Origin: Clostridiaceae bacterium
Lineage (GTDB): Bacteria; Bacillota_A; Clostridia; Clostridiales; Clostridiaceae
Assembly (NCBI GenBank): GCA_029256485.1
Contig: JAQSXU010000009.1
Location: 1-64,000 of the forward strand
Length of the DNA: 64,000 nt
Direction: 5' to 3'
The notes under the pieces were generated by a model. It had not been told where the DNA came from. It saw only the letters and a list, made by a program, of their open reading frames with translations, and ran no database searches. The position numbers and the translations under genes are program-made. Each line of letters opens with the position of its first letter. Within the stretch, counting starts at the first letter, position 1. Shown piece after piece: positions 9,007-17,134 of this stretch.

Positions 9007-10215
9007 ATGAATTTAATTGAAAATTTCAAAATGGCTATAGATAGTATTCTGTCAAATAAACTCCGTTCTTTTCTTACAATGCTTGGTATAATAATTGGTA
9101 TAAGTTCTGTTATTACAATAGTATCACTTGGTCAAGGTGGTCAAAAGAGCATAACGGGAGAGTTTGAAAAAATAGGATCCTCAAATGTTAGTATTAAAAT
9201 TAATGCTGAAAAGGCCAATACAAGCGATTACTTTACCAGTGAAGATATCAGGCAAATTAAAGAGAAAATATCAAGTATTAAATATGCAACCCCACAAATA
9301 CAAAAGAGAGGAAATGTAAGTACTGAAAATAAATCCAAGACTGCAGTAATTACTGGAGGCAGTGAAGATATGCTGTACTGCCAAAATTATGAAATATTAT
9401 ATGGAAGATTTTTTAATAACCAGGAGTATGTTGAAGGAAAACCAGTTGCAGTAATAGATGAAACTTCAGCTAAGTCAATATTTGGATATGCAGATGTGGT
9501 GGGAATGAGTATAAACATAGGCTCAAATATCTCTCCTAAAAAAGCAAAAATAGTAGGAGTATATAAAATGGATTTTAATATGTTTGGAAGCAGTAATGAT
9601 AATGTTCCATCATTTCCAATTATACCATCCTCATTTTTACAAACACTATATCCTGATGACAGTGCCATTGATACAATTATTATAACTGCAAATTCCAAAG
9701 AAGATACCGAATCAGCAGGTAATGCAGCTAAGAATATGCTCCAAAATAGACATGAAAATAGGGAAAGAGATATTTATCAGGCTGAAAATGTTCTGAAACA
9801 ACTTGGCCAGGTAAATAAAGTTCTTGGAATTTTTACTGCTTTTATAGGAGCTGTTGCTGCTATATCATTAATAGTTGGAGGCATAGGAGTAATGAATATA
9901 ATGCTTGTTTCAGTTACTGAAAGAACGAGAGAAATAGGTATTAGAAAGGCAGTTGGGGCTACTACAAAAAATATTTTGCTTCAATTTTTAACAGAATCCA
10001 TTATTATTTCATTAATAGGAGGATTAATGGGAATGGCCTTTGGAATTATTGGAGCTTATATAATTGGATCATTTGCTAAAATAACACCAGTGTTATCACC
10101 TGAAGTGGTAATTGGAGCAATATTATTTTCATCAGCTGTAGGAATTTTTTTTGGAATTTATCCTGCAAAGAAAGCAGCTAGTCTTGACCCAATTGAAGCA
10201 CTAAGGTATGAATAG
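9007..10215 (+). CDS. MacB-type ABC transporter permease (FtsX domain)
   Basis: 402 residues, AGAGGTG before the start. Topology is MacB-like: one membrane helix near the N-terminus (about 20-42, after SNKLRSFLTMLGIIIG), a large extracytoplasmic domain of about 230 residues, then three C-terminal helices (about 275-400) with the FtsX signature VSVTERTREIGIRKAVGA and a final FGIYPAKKAASLDPIEALRYE-like stretch. Completes a three-gene exporter probably controlled by the ECF sigma module just upstream. No terminator is evident directly after it. Confidence 0.93.
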   Translation: MNLIENFKMAIDSILSNKLRSFLTMLGIIIGISSVITIVSLGQGGQKSITGEFEKIGSSNVSIKINAEKANTSDYFTSEDIRQIKEKISSIKYATPQIQKRGNVSTENKSKTAVITGGSEDMLYCQNYEILYGRFFNNQEYVEGKPVAVIDETSAKSIFGYADVVGMSINIGSNISPKKAKIVGVYKMDFNMFGSSNDNVPSFPIIPSSFLQTLYPDDSAIDTIIITANSKEDTESAGNAAKNMLQNRHENRERDIYQAENVLKQLGQVNKVLGIFTAFIGAVAAISLIVGGIGVMNIMLVSVTERTREIGIRKAVGATTKNILLQFLTESIIISLIGGLMGMAFGIIGAYIIGSFAKITPVLSPEVVIGAILFSSAVGIFFGIYPAKKAASLDPIEALRYE

Positions 10216-10412
10216 TAAATTTGCGTCGAAAAAAATCGAACGAATTTTCCTGTTACAGTGTTATGTTTTCTTTATATTAGAAGGTTATAGCATAAATTTG
10301 TAGAATATTTAATAAATATTAATAAATTATTAAATAAATATTAAATATGAAGGTATGTACAAAAAATAATTTAGTTAATATAATATTCTGTAAGGGAAAG
10401 TGCGGTGAGAGT

Positions 10413-11036
10413 ATGAAGGTGTTGAAACTAGATTGTTTAAACAATGCAATTTATGTATATGCTTATATGGCAGGGGGCAGAATATTAGATTTCTTTGAAA
10501 ATAGAGAAAAAGCATTAAACTGTTATGATAAAGCCATGCAGTACGACTTTCATACTATAAGGCTTTTAAAACTAAAGGGAGACCAGCTGATTAAACTTAA
10601 CAGATATCATGAAGCACTAAGTTGTTATGTTAAGATTGTATTAATTAATGATAATGACTATAGATCCTATTATAATATTGCATTTTTATTATATAAAACC
10701 TACAAAAGTGAATATGCTTTAAATATACTGCGAAAGTGTTTGGAGATAAATAACAATTATTATAGAGCATACATACTTATGGCAATGATTATGTACGATG
10801 ATAAAAATTTTGAAAAAGCAATTTTATTTAGTGAGAAAGCTATAAAAATTCAGCCAGATAACTTCAAGGCTTATGAAATTAGAAATAGTGCTCTAATGGC
10901 TTTAGGAGCTGTATGCGAAGAACAGAATTCAGAAAGTGAACTTGAAGAAATAAACTATTATGAGAATTATGTAGAAGAATATTCAAAAGATGATCTAAAT
11001 ACATCTTTATTTATAGTTAATAAAGTTTTTATTTAG
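10413..11036 (+). CDS. tetratricopeptide-repeat protein
   Basis: 207 residues from ATG 10413, preceded by GGTGAGAG; the upstream in-frame ATG 10347 has no ribosome-binding site. Four or five TPR-like units of about 34 residues run through most of the protein (NREKALNCYDKAMQYD, RYHEALSCYVKIVL, SEYALNILRKCLEI, NFEKAILFSEKAIKI with QPDNFKAY), a scaffold for protein-protein contacts. The C-terminus is acidic. No signal peptide, so cytoplasmic. The partner and role are not indicated by neighbours. Confidence 0.82.
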   Translation: MKVLKLDCLNNAIYVYAYMAGGRILDFFENREKALNCYDKAMQYDFHTIRLLKLKGDQLIKLNRYHEALSCYVKIVLINDNDYRSYYNIAFLLYKTYKSEYALNILRKCLEINNNYYRAYILMAMIMYDDKNFEKAILFSEKAIKIQPDNFKAYEIRNSALMALGAVCEEQNSESELEEINYYENYVEEYSKDDLNTSLFIVNKVFI

Positions 11037-11069
11037 ATAAATAATAATTTTTAAAATTAGGAGAGCAAA

Positions 11070-11621
11070 ATGTATATAAATAATTTGTTAGTTGGTGACA
11101 GAGTAAAATTAACTTCACTGAATGAGAAGGACTTAATGATTTTAGAAAACTGGTATAATGATGTTAATTTTTTAAGATTATATGATATGGTCAGTGCCTT
11201 TCCAAAATCAGAAACCCAGTTATTAGGCATGTTGAATAATAAAAGAAGTTCAAGCAATAGCTATATCTTTGCTGTGAGAACCATAGAAGATAATACATTA
11301 ATAGGCGTAACAGGATTTGAGGAAATACTATGGAATAACGGAGTTGCAACTATATTTGTAGGAATAGGTGACAGAGAACGTAGAGGTGCAGGTTTTGGAA
11401 GAGAAGCATTAAAGTTAACTATGGAATTTGGTTTTCAGGAACTGAATCTTCACAGAATACAGCTTAATGTACTTCAATACAATGGCAGTGCTATTAATTT
11501 ATATGAAAGCTTAGGATATAAAAAGGAAGGAACATATCGTGAATTTATTCATAGGGATGGAAAAAGGTATGATATGTATTTATATGGAGTTTTAAGGGAA
11601 GAATGGGATAAGCTGAGGTAA
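11070..11621 (+). CDS. GNAT acetyltransferase, RimJ/RimL type
   Basis: 183 residues, AGGAG upstream. The acetyl-CoA-binding motif is in GIGDRERRGAGFGREAL (about 93-109), followed by the LNLHRIQLNVLQYNGSAINLYESLGY block typical of the RimJ/RimL branch. The substrate could be a ribosomal or other protein N-terminus, or a small molecule such as spermidine. The gene stands alone between the TPR and CBS genes. Confidence 0.9.
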   Translation: MYINNLLVGDRVKLTSLNEKDLMILENWYNDVNFLRLYDMVSAFPKSETQLLGMLNNKRSSSNSYIFAVRTIEDNTLIGVTGFEEILWNNGVATIFVGIGDRERRGAGFGREALKLTMEFGFQELNLHRIQLNVLQYNGSAINLYESLGYKKEGTYREFIHRDGKRYDMYLYGVLREEWDKLR

Positions 11622-11656
11622 AAATATTAACAATGTGAAAATAAATCATTATAACT

Positions 11657-11685
11657 TTGACTATAAAATACCATGGATTTATAAT
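11657..11685 (+). promoter_or_regulatory. sigma-A-type promoter for CBS-domain gene
   Basis: TTGACT (11657-11662), a 17-base spacer and TATAAT (11680-11685), 55 bases before the CBS protein start. Confidence 0.72.
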
Positions 11686-11740
11686 TAAATTGTAGAAATA
11701 AAATAAAGCATATTTTAATAATTTTTTAAGGGGATACAAT

Positions 11741-12154
11741 ATGAATATAGCATTTTTCCTTACACCAAAGAGTGATGTCGCTTTTGAGTATATAAATTCA
11801 ACAATGAGACAAGCTCTTGAAAAAATGGATTTTCACAAATACACGGCTATTCCTATAATTGATGATGAGGGTAAATATGTTGGTACGCTAACTGAAGGAG
11901 ATTTATTAAGAGAACTAAAAAATACACCAAATTTAAATTTTAATAACACAAATAAAATTATTATAAGTGACATTCCAAGACGGATGCATAATAAGGCAGT
12001 TTCTATAAATGCTGATATAGAAGATTTAATATCACTATCAGTAAACCAAAATTTTGTTCCTGTTGTGGATGATAATAAAGTTTTTATAGGCATAATAAAA
12101 AGAAGTGACATTATTAATTATTGTTACAAAAATATAGCTGTTGTCAGTAAATAA
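11741..12154 (+). CDS. CBS-domain pair protein
   Basis: 137 residues, AAGGGG upstream. Two CBS motifs make one Bateman module: the first with YTAIPIIDDEGKYVGTLTEGDLL (about 38-62) and the second ending FVPVVDDNKVFIGIIKRSDII (about 105-128). Stand-alone CBS pairs bind adenosine nucleotides and regulate partner proteins. The N-terminal FFLTPKSDVAFEYINSTMRQAL is typical of short Firmicutes CBS proteins. It is a single-gene unit with its own promoter and terminator. Confidence 0.88.
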   Translation: MNIAFFLTPKSDVAFEYINSTMRQALEKMDFHKYTAIPIIDDEGKYVGTLTEGDLLRELKNTPNLNFNNTNKIIISDIPRRMHNKAVSINADIEDLISLSVNQNFVPVVDDNKVFIGIIKRSDIINYCYKNIAVVSK

Positions 12155-12158
12155 TTAT

Positions 12159-12184
12159 AAGAAGCGTAAAGCTTCTTTTTTTTC
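12159..12184 (+). terminator. rho-independent terminator after CBS gene
   Basis: AAGAAGC and GCTTCTT form a 7-bp stem around GTAAA, followed by a T run. Confidence 0.85.
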
Positions 12185-12194
12185 TTTATTTTGT

Positions 12195-12221
12195 GTCAAT
12201 TGTACAAGCTTATCATACAAT
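12195..12221 (+). promoter_or_regulatory. candidate sporulation (SigE-like) promoter
   Basis: CATACAAT at 12214-12221 matches the SigE -10 consensus, with GTCAATT (12195-12201) 12 bases upstream as a weak -35. It is 53 bases before the first spore-surface-like gene, consistent with mother-cell expression. The -35 match is poor. Confidence 0.4.
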
Positions 12222-12226
12222 GTATT

Positions 12227-12250
12227 AGGTATAATAATTAAATTATACCT
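12227..12250 (+). promoter_or_regulatory. 5' leader stem-loop before first CsxC-like gene
   Basis: AGGTATAAT and ATTATACCT form a perfect 9-bp stem around AATTAA. If the CATACAAT box is the -10, the hairpin sits at the very 5' end of the mRNA, where it could protect the message. Ribosome-binding GGGGG lies 11 bases downstream. Confidence 0.5.
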
Positions 12251-12274
12251 TATATAAAAAAGGGGGAATAAAAA

Positions 12275-13027
12275 TTGGAGAAAAGACCTGATATAAGCTG
12301 CGGAAAACCTGAAGTATTTTGCGGAAAGGTAAAAGCAGAAACTGTACCAATGTGTGACAGTACAAGAGTAACACCTACAGGAGTAAATGGACCACTAGTT
12401 GCTAAAATTCCAGTAGTATTAGCTGAAAAAGATATTCAAATAGATGTAGAGGCTAAAATTGAATTAAAGGAAGACTTTTTTGAAATAAAAAGGATAAAAA
12501 AGGATGTTTTCTTAACCCAATGTAAATTAATTCCTACTGCAGGCAGAAGAAATCCAACAACTGGAGAATTAATTTCAGGAAAATTGTTTTTAAGTGGATT
12601 TGTACAGAAAAACATTGAATTTGCCACTGCAAAATGTGTTTCACATGAAGCTGTAAGCGGAAATATTCAACACACCACTGTTAAGGTTCCATTCCGATGT
12701 GTTACAGAAGTTGAATTTGAAAGACAACCAATAATAAGATTTAGAGTAACACAGAGAGAAATAGAGTTTTTGGAAGACCATGAAAAAGAGGGAAAATGTA
12801 AAGAGGCTATAATGGGAGTAACTCCATGTGAGAAGGATTTTGAAGATGAAATAAACTTTACAGAAGAGCCATTCTGTGAATTGGTAAGTGCAAGAATTTT
12901 TGAAGCTGATATTAATAAAGAGCATTCTAACTATGAGGAAACAAAAGAATTTGAAAAAATAGAAGAAAAAATGGTTATTTTCTTAAGAATAAAGGTTTTA
13001 CAGGTTCAACAAGTTAATATTAGATAG
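12275..13027 (+). CDS. SPOCS/DUF3794-like spore-surface protein, CsxC-like
   Basis: 250 residues from TTG, with GGGGG eight bases upstream and no nearer ATG. No signal peptide. The centre (about 50-150) has the SPOCS-type pattern: KIPVVLAEKDIQIDVEA, then IKRIKKDVFLTQC, GKLFLSGFVQKNIEFAT and HTTVKVPFRC. It is cysteine-rich (about 11 Cys), with several near the N-terminus. Clostridial proteins of this type include CsxC of the Clostridium sporogenes exosporium, so a spore-coat or exosporium role is likely. A closely related gene follows 69 bases later and a distant one after that. Family naming is from recollection of pattern. Confidence 0.72.
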   Translation: MEKRPDISCGKPEVFCGKVKAETVPMCDSTRVTPTGVNGPLVAKIPVVLAEKDIQIDVEAKIELKEDFFEIKRIKKDVFLTQCKLIPTAGRRNPTTGELISGKLFLSGFVQKNIEFATAKCVSHEAVSGNIQHTTVKVPFRCVTEVEFERQPIIRFRVTQREIEFLEDHEKEGKCKEAIMGVTPCEKDFEDEINFTEEPFCELVSARIFEADINKEHSNYEETKEFEKIEEKMVIFLRIKVLQVQQVNIR

Positions 13028-13039
13028 CAGTACTCTTTT

Positions 13040-13071
13040 GGGTATAGAGCAGAGTTGTCTGCTTTATACCC
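13040..13071 (+). promoter_or_regulatory. intercistronic stem-loop between CsxC-like paralogues
   Basis: 14-bp stem with one G-U pair (GGGTATAGAGCAGA / TCTGCTTTATACCC) around GTTG. There is no T run after it and the next ribosome-binding site is 12 bases away, so it looks like an mRNA-stability or processing element rather than a terminator. Confidence 0.6.
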
Positions 13072-13096
13072 TATATGAGGTAAGGGGGATTAAAAA

Positions 13097-13897
13097 TTGA
13101 TACAAAGAGAATGCACTTCTAAGTTTTGCGGTAATGTAAAAGCTAAAAATATTGCTCTATGTAATGGTGAAAATATTAAACCTGAAGGAGTTTCAGGACC
13201 ATTAGTTTCTAAAATTCCAGTAGTGCTTGCAGAAACTGATGTGCAAATAGATTTGGAAGCAGATATAAAGCTAAAAGATGATTTTTATGAAATAAAAAGA
13301 ATAAAAAAGGATGTATTTTTAACTCAATGCAGACTTATGCCTTCAGCTGGCAGAAGAGACAAATGTGGACATATATTATCCGGAAAATTGTTTTTAGAAG
13401 GATATATACAAAAAAATATTGAATATGCAACGGCTAAATACTGTGAAAAGAATGTAGTAAGCGGTAAAATTAAGCATACCACAGTTAAAGTTCCATTTAG
13501 GTGCGTAACTGAAGTAATATATGATACATCGCCAATTATTAAATATAGAAGTGAAGTTAAAAAAATACAATACTTTGATGACACAGTTCTTCATAATAAT
13601 GAATGTGAAAAGCATTTAAAAGGTAAATCCAATTGTGAACAAGACTTTGAAGAAATTGTTTATTACACAGAAAAACCCTTTTGTGAACTTGAGCAAGCAA
13701 GAATTTTTGAATCTGATATTAACAGAAAACCTATTAGGATAGATGGAGTTACAACTTTTAATAAAATAACTGAGAAATTAGTTTTGTTTTTAAGAATAAA
13801 AGTTTTACAGGTTCAGCAGGTTAATATACAAAATAGACCAAACTTACGCTGTAACGAAAAAGAACAAAAAAATGAAGATAATGCACCACATTGTTAA
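13097..13897 (+). CDS. SPOCS/DUF3794-like spore-surface protein, second paralogue
   Basis: 266 residues from TTG with GGGGG eight bases upstream, the same initiation arrangement as its neighbour. It aligns along its full length with the upstream protein: SKIPVVLAETDVQIDLEA, IKRIKKDVFLTQC, GKLFLEGYIQKNIEYAT, HTTVKVPFRCVTEV and the ending LVLFLRIKVLQVQQVNI are nearly identical. The C-terminus is extended by about 20 charged residues with two cysteines. A recent tandem duplication is the simplest explanation. Expected to be a spore-surface component; not proven by sequence. Confidence 0.72.
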   Translation: MIQRECTSKFCGNVKAKNIALCNGENIKPEGVSGPLVSKIPVVLAETDVQIDLEADIKLKDDFYEIKRIKKDVFLTQCRLMPSAGRRDKCGHILSGKLFLEGYIQKNIEYATAKYCEKNVVSGKIKHTTVKVPFRCVTEVIYDTSPIIKYRSEVKKIQYFDDTVLHNNECEKHLKGKSNCEQDFEEIVYYTEKPFCELEQARIFESDINRKPIRIDGVTTFNKITEKLVLFLRIKVLQVQQVNIQNRPNLRCNEKEQKNEDNAPHC

Positions 13898-13940
13898 TAG
13901 AAATTCACTGAAATTTTACATTAAATAAGTTTCAAATGAT

Positions 13941-13981
13941 GGCTTGTATAGTAATTATGTTGCAATACAAGCCTTTTTTTA
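13941..13981 (+). terminator. rho-independent terminator after CsxC-like pair
   Basis: GGCTTGTAT and ATACAAGCC form a perfect 9-bp stem with a 15-base loop, followed by seven T. Confidence 0.88.
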
Positions 13982-14058
13982 TTGTTTCCAATACTTTTCA
14001 CTATGCATATATTAATAATAGATAAGCAATAGGTAAATAATTGAGAATTGGAGAAAGA

Positions 14059-14766
14059 ATGAGAAGTGAAATTTATAAATTGAACTTTATTAAAAAGGTA
14101 AAATTTTTATTAATGGCTGTTCTCTTGATTTTGTTACTGAAAAGGGATATAAATTTAAATAGAGTTAAGGCAAATTGTAAAGATAATATTAATAATAAGA
14201 ATAAAGAAGACAAACACAGCAGCAAATGTAATATAATAATGGATGAGCATAAAAAAAGCAAATTTACAATGCCTATTATTATTGCTAAAAAGCAATTTGA
14301 TGTTTTTGTTGACAGTTATATTGATTTCAACGATGATGCACTTGAAGTAAAAGAAATCAAAAATGATATAATATTAACTGATGAAAAGTTGATTAATAGG
14401 GGCAGTCATGGAACCTTATTCTTAAGTGGTGAAATTAAAACAAAAATAGAGTATGTAGTGTTTGACAGCGCAAGTGATAAGGGACTTTTATTCAGCAGCA
14501 AATATTTAATTACCAGCTTCCCATTTAATAAAGCTGTTAATATAGATTATTTTAAATTACCTGAGGTTTCAAGAAGATGTTCTCATATATGTGAATATAG
14601 CCCAGAGATAAAGTGTAATTTAATAAGAGCTGATTTCTATAGTAATGTTTCTTCAACTGCAAACAATTCAAAAAAGCAAAAATTAAATGCCATGAAATCA
14701 TTAAAACTAAAGATAAATTCAAATGTACAAATTGATTTAACACAATTGCAAAATGTTAATATGTAA
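14059..14766 (+). CDS. divergent membrane-anchored paralogue of the SPOCS-like proteins
   Basis: 235 residues from ATG 14059, with GGAG upstream; an in-frame TTG at 14041 is less well placed. A hydrophobic segment near residues 17-32 (FLLMAVLLILLL) follows a basic start, giving a membrane anchor absent from the two proteins upstream. The core keeps a weak copy of their pattern: FTMPIIIAKKQFDVFVDS, then VKEIKNDIILTDEKL, GTLFLSGEIKTKIEYVVF and the ending LKLKINSNVQIDLTQLQNVN. Most cysteines are lost. It may tether the spore-surface proteins to a membrane, but this is a guess. CATATATTA at 14002-14010 could be a sporulation -10. Confidence 0.62.
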   Translation: MRSEIYKLNFIKKVKFLLMAVLLILLLKRDINLNRVKANCKDNINNKNKEDKHSSKCNIIMDEHKKSKFTMPIIIAKKQFDVFVDSYIDFNDDALEVKEIKNDIILTDEKLINRGSHGTLFLSGEIKTKIEYVVFDSASDKGLLFSSKYLITSFPFNKAVNIDYFKLPEVSRRCSHICEYSPEIKCNLIRADFYSNVSSTANNSKKQKLNAMKSLKLKINSNVQIDLTQLQNVNM

Positions 14767-14785
14767 AGTGAAGGAGAAAAAAATA

Positions 14786-15166
14786 ATGTTTTCAAATTTT
14801 AAAAATAATGCAGCTCAAAATTCAGACATAGAAACTGAAATTGGTGAATCAACACATTTAACTGGCAATATTGTATCTTCAGGTTCAGTAAAAATTGATG
14901 GGGAGTTCATTGGAGATATAGAAACAAAAGGAGATATAATTATTTCTCAAACTGGAAGTGTTAAAGGAAATATCAGTGGTGCTAATATAACTATAGGCGG
15001 ACTGCTGAATGGCAACGTAGTCAGCAGCGGACTGCTGCATATTACAGCAGCTGGAAAGGTAATGGGAGACATAGAGACAATAAATTTAATGGTTGAGGAT
15101 GGCGGAGTAATTAATGGAAAATGTATTATGACTTTAGATGAAATAAAGAGAATAATAATTCCATAA
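14786..15166 (+). CDS. bactofilin-family polymer-forming protein
   Basis: 126 residues from ATG 14786 with AAGGAG upstream. After about 25 flexible residues the protein is a regular beta-helix with about 17-residue repeats rich in Gly (SSGSVKIDGEFIGDIETKG, GSVKGNISGANITIGG, GLLHITAAGKVMGDI), ending GGVINGKCIM. Bactofilins form filaments on the membrane and often act with cell-wall or spore-envelope proteins. It is 19 bases after the membrane-anchored SPOCS-like gene, so the two are probably co-expressed. Confidence 0.9.
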   Translation: MFSNFKNNAAQNSDIETEIGESTHLTGNIVSSGSVKIDGEFIGDIETKGDIIISQTGSVKGNISGANITIGGLLNGNVVSSGLLHITAAGKVMGDIETINLMVEDGGVINGKCIMTLDEIKRIIIP

Positions 15167-15285
15167 TGCCACAATATTTATAAATGTAAAAAAACGTAAT
15201 ATAAAAATAAATAAAAGTGTAAACTTAGGGCAAAAATATAATATATGAAGTATAGATTATTTTGACAAATGAGGAATGATAGTAT

Positions 15286-15969
15286 ATGGAATATAAACTT
15301 ATGGCTAGTTTAACTATTGAGCTTCTGCTAGGTTTTTTTGCCTTATTGATACTAACAAAATTTATGGGGAAAACTCAAATAAGCCAAATAACTCCTTTTA
15401 ATTTCATATCAGCATTGGTGCTTGGAGAGTTAGTTGGCAATGCTATTTATTCTTTAGACGTAAATCTGTTGTACATACTATATTCTCTAGGGTTGTGGAC
15501 ATTCTTGGTATATTTTATTGAGATAGCAACTCAAAAGAAAAGGAAACTTAGAGCTTTTTTTGAGGATAAGCCATCTGTAATAATTGTAAATGGACAAATT
15601 GATTTTATAGAGTTAAAAAGGAGTAAGCTGGATTTAGATGAATTACAAGGATTGCTTAGACAAAAGGATGTCTTTTTAATTAAAGATGTTAAGTTTGCAA
15701 TTCTTGAAACTAATGGTGCATTAAGCATATTGAAAACAGAGGAAAGCAATAATATAAAAATCACGTTACCCATTAACTTAATTATGGATGGTGAAGTGAT
15801 TTTAGAAAATTTAAAAGCATGTGATCATGACATGGCATGGGTTAACAATGAATTGAAAACCAGGGGAATAAATGATATTAAAAAGGTTTTTCTTGCCCAA
15901 TGGACAGAAGAATATGGAATACATATAAGTATTAAAAATGATATAAGGTTATACAAATATTCTTTATAA
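15286..15969 (+). CDS. DUF421/YetF-family membrane protein
   Basis: 227 residues, GAGGAATG before the start. Three membrane helices in the first 85 residues carry the family block LTKFMGKTQISQITPFNFI and LVLGELVGNAIY. A cytoplasmic domain follows with KPSVIIVNGQ and the LDELQGLLRQKDVFLIKDVKFAILETNG block, the YetF hallmark. Several Bacillus members are spore-membrane proteins, which would fit the neighbouring spore-surface genes. Molecular function of the family is unknown. Confidence 0.9.
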   Translation: MEYKLMASLTIELLLGFFALLILTKFMGKTQISQITPFNFISALVLGELVGNAIYSLDVNLLYILYSLGLWTFLVYFIEIATQKKRKLRAFFEDKPSVIIVNGQIDFIELKRSKLDLDELQGLLRQKDVFLIKDVKFAILETNGALSILKTEESNNIKITLPINLIMDGEVILENLKACDHDMAWVNNELKTRGINDIKKVFLAQWTEEYGIHISIKNDIRLYKYSL

Positions 15970-15982
15970 AAAATAATAATTA

Positions 15983-16011
15983 TTGACATGGAAAATAAAC
16001 TATTGTACTAT
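15983..16011 (+). promoter_or_regulatory. promoter of the methionine/SAM operon
   Basis: TTGACA (15983-15988), 17-base spacer, TACTAT (16006-16011), 24 bases before the SAM-I riboswitch. Confidence 0.7.
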
Positions 16012-16034
16012 ATTTACAATAAGTTAATAGGTTT

Positions 16035-16137
16035 CTTATCAAGAGAGGTGGAGGGAAAGGCCCTATGAAGCCCGGCAACCAGTGTGATATATTCTCATAC
16101 AAGGTGCTAAATCCTGCAGTTTATGCTGAAAGATAAG
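16035..16137 (+). ncRNA. SAM-I (S-box) riboswitch aptamer
   Basis: P1 is closed by CTTATC (16035-16040) and GATAAG (16132-16137). The conserved internal strings AAGAGAGGTGGAGGGA, CCCGGCAACC and AAGGTGCTAAATCC are present in order. S-adenosylmethionine binding stabilises P1 and frees the downstream terminator. It precedes metF-luxS-metH genes, the expected regulon. Confidence 0.97.
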
Positions 16138-16146
16138 ATTAAGGTT

Positions 16147-16177
16147 AAAACCCTCTTTCAGTAGAGAGGTTTTTTTG
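16147..16177 (+). terminator. S-box regulated terminator
   Basis: AAAACCCTCT pairs imperfectly with AGAGAGGTTTT, followed by a T run; it lies directly after the aptamer and 53 bases before metF, so it is the expression platform. Confidence 0.85.
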
Positions 16178-16229
16178 TTTTTGTTTTCATTTATAGCTAT
16201 AAATAATTTTATACAAGGAGATTAACAAA

Positions 16230-17117
16230 ATGCATATAGAGAAACTATTTAATAAAAAGGAGGTTGTATTTTCCTTTGAAATATTTCCTCCAAAACTTAC
16301 CTCACCAATTGAAACTATTTATAATACTCTTGAAGAATTAAGTGATCTAAAACCTGATTATATTAGCGTCACATTTGGTGCTGGAGGAAATGCTATTAAC
16401 AATAGAACCTGCGAGATTTCATCACTAGTTAAAAATAAGTATGGTATTGAGGCACTTGCACATTTAACTTGTATAAATTCCAGTAAAAATGATATTCATA
16501 GGACATTATTAAGGCTAAAGGAAAAAGGCATAGAAAACATTTTAGCATTAAGGGGTGACATACCAAAAGATGCTCCAACCAGCGGTGATTTTAATAGTGC
16601 CTGTGAACTTATTAATTACATCAATAGTCATGAGAACTTTGGAATATCATCAGCTTGTTATCCTGAAGGCCATATTGAAAGTGAAAGTTTCGACCAAGAT
16701 ATAAAGGCTTTAAAAGCTAAAGTGGCTGCAGGAGCAAGCCATGCTATATCCCAGCTTTTTTTTGATAATAATTACTTTTATAATTTTTTAGTTAAAGCAA
16801 ACGACAATGGAATAAATATACCTATTCAAGCAGGCATAATGCCGATAATAAATAAGAGGCAGATAGAGAGGATAGTTTCACTGTGCGGAGCAACAATACC
16901 ACCTAAATTTATTAAAATAATGAATAAATATGAGCACGATAAAGAGGCTTTAAGAGATGCAGGTATTGCATATGCTCAGGATCAGATAGTGGACTTAATT
17001 TCTACAGGAGTAAGGGGGATTCATCTTTATACAATGAATAATCCTTATGTGGCAAGAAAGATAATTGAAAGTATAAGTTCAGTTATTAACTCGGTAAATA
17101 AAAAACAAATAATTTAA
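16230..17117 (+). CDS. metF: methylenetetrahydrofolate reductase
   Basis: 295 residues, AAGGAG upstream, the usual MetF length. FSFEIFPPK at the start, YISVTFGAGG, NILALRGD and SQLFFDNNYFY are family blocks; PIQAGIMPI follows. It reduces 5,10-methylene-THF to 5-methyl-THF using a flavin, giving the methyl donor for the methionine synthase three genes downstream. First gene after the SAM riboswitch, so repressed when SAM is plentiful. As in other clostridia, electron supply may not be NADH; the sequence cannot decide. Confidence 0.95.
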   Translation: MHIEKLFNKKEVVFSFEIFPPKLTSPIETIYNTLEELSDLKPDYISVTFGAGGNAINNRTCEISSLVKNKYGIEALAHLTCINSSKNDIHRTLLRLKEKGIENILALRGDIPKDAPTSGDFNSACELINYINSHENFGISSACYPEGHIESESFDQDIKALKAKVAAGASHAISQLFFDNNYFYNFLVKANDNGINIPIQAGIMPIINKRQIERIVSLCGATIPPKFIKIMNKYEHDKEALRDAGIAYAQDQIVDLISTGVRGIHLYTMNNPYVARKIIESISSVINSVNKKQII

Positions 17118-17134
17118 AAGGAAGGTATTAAAAT

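Noticed and set aside
10290..10346. AT-rich AATAAATATTAA repeats before the TPR gene as an origin or iteron array
   Set aside because: Low-complexity AT sequence without regular unit length or DnaA boxes.
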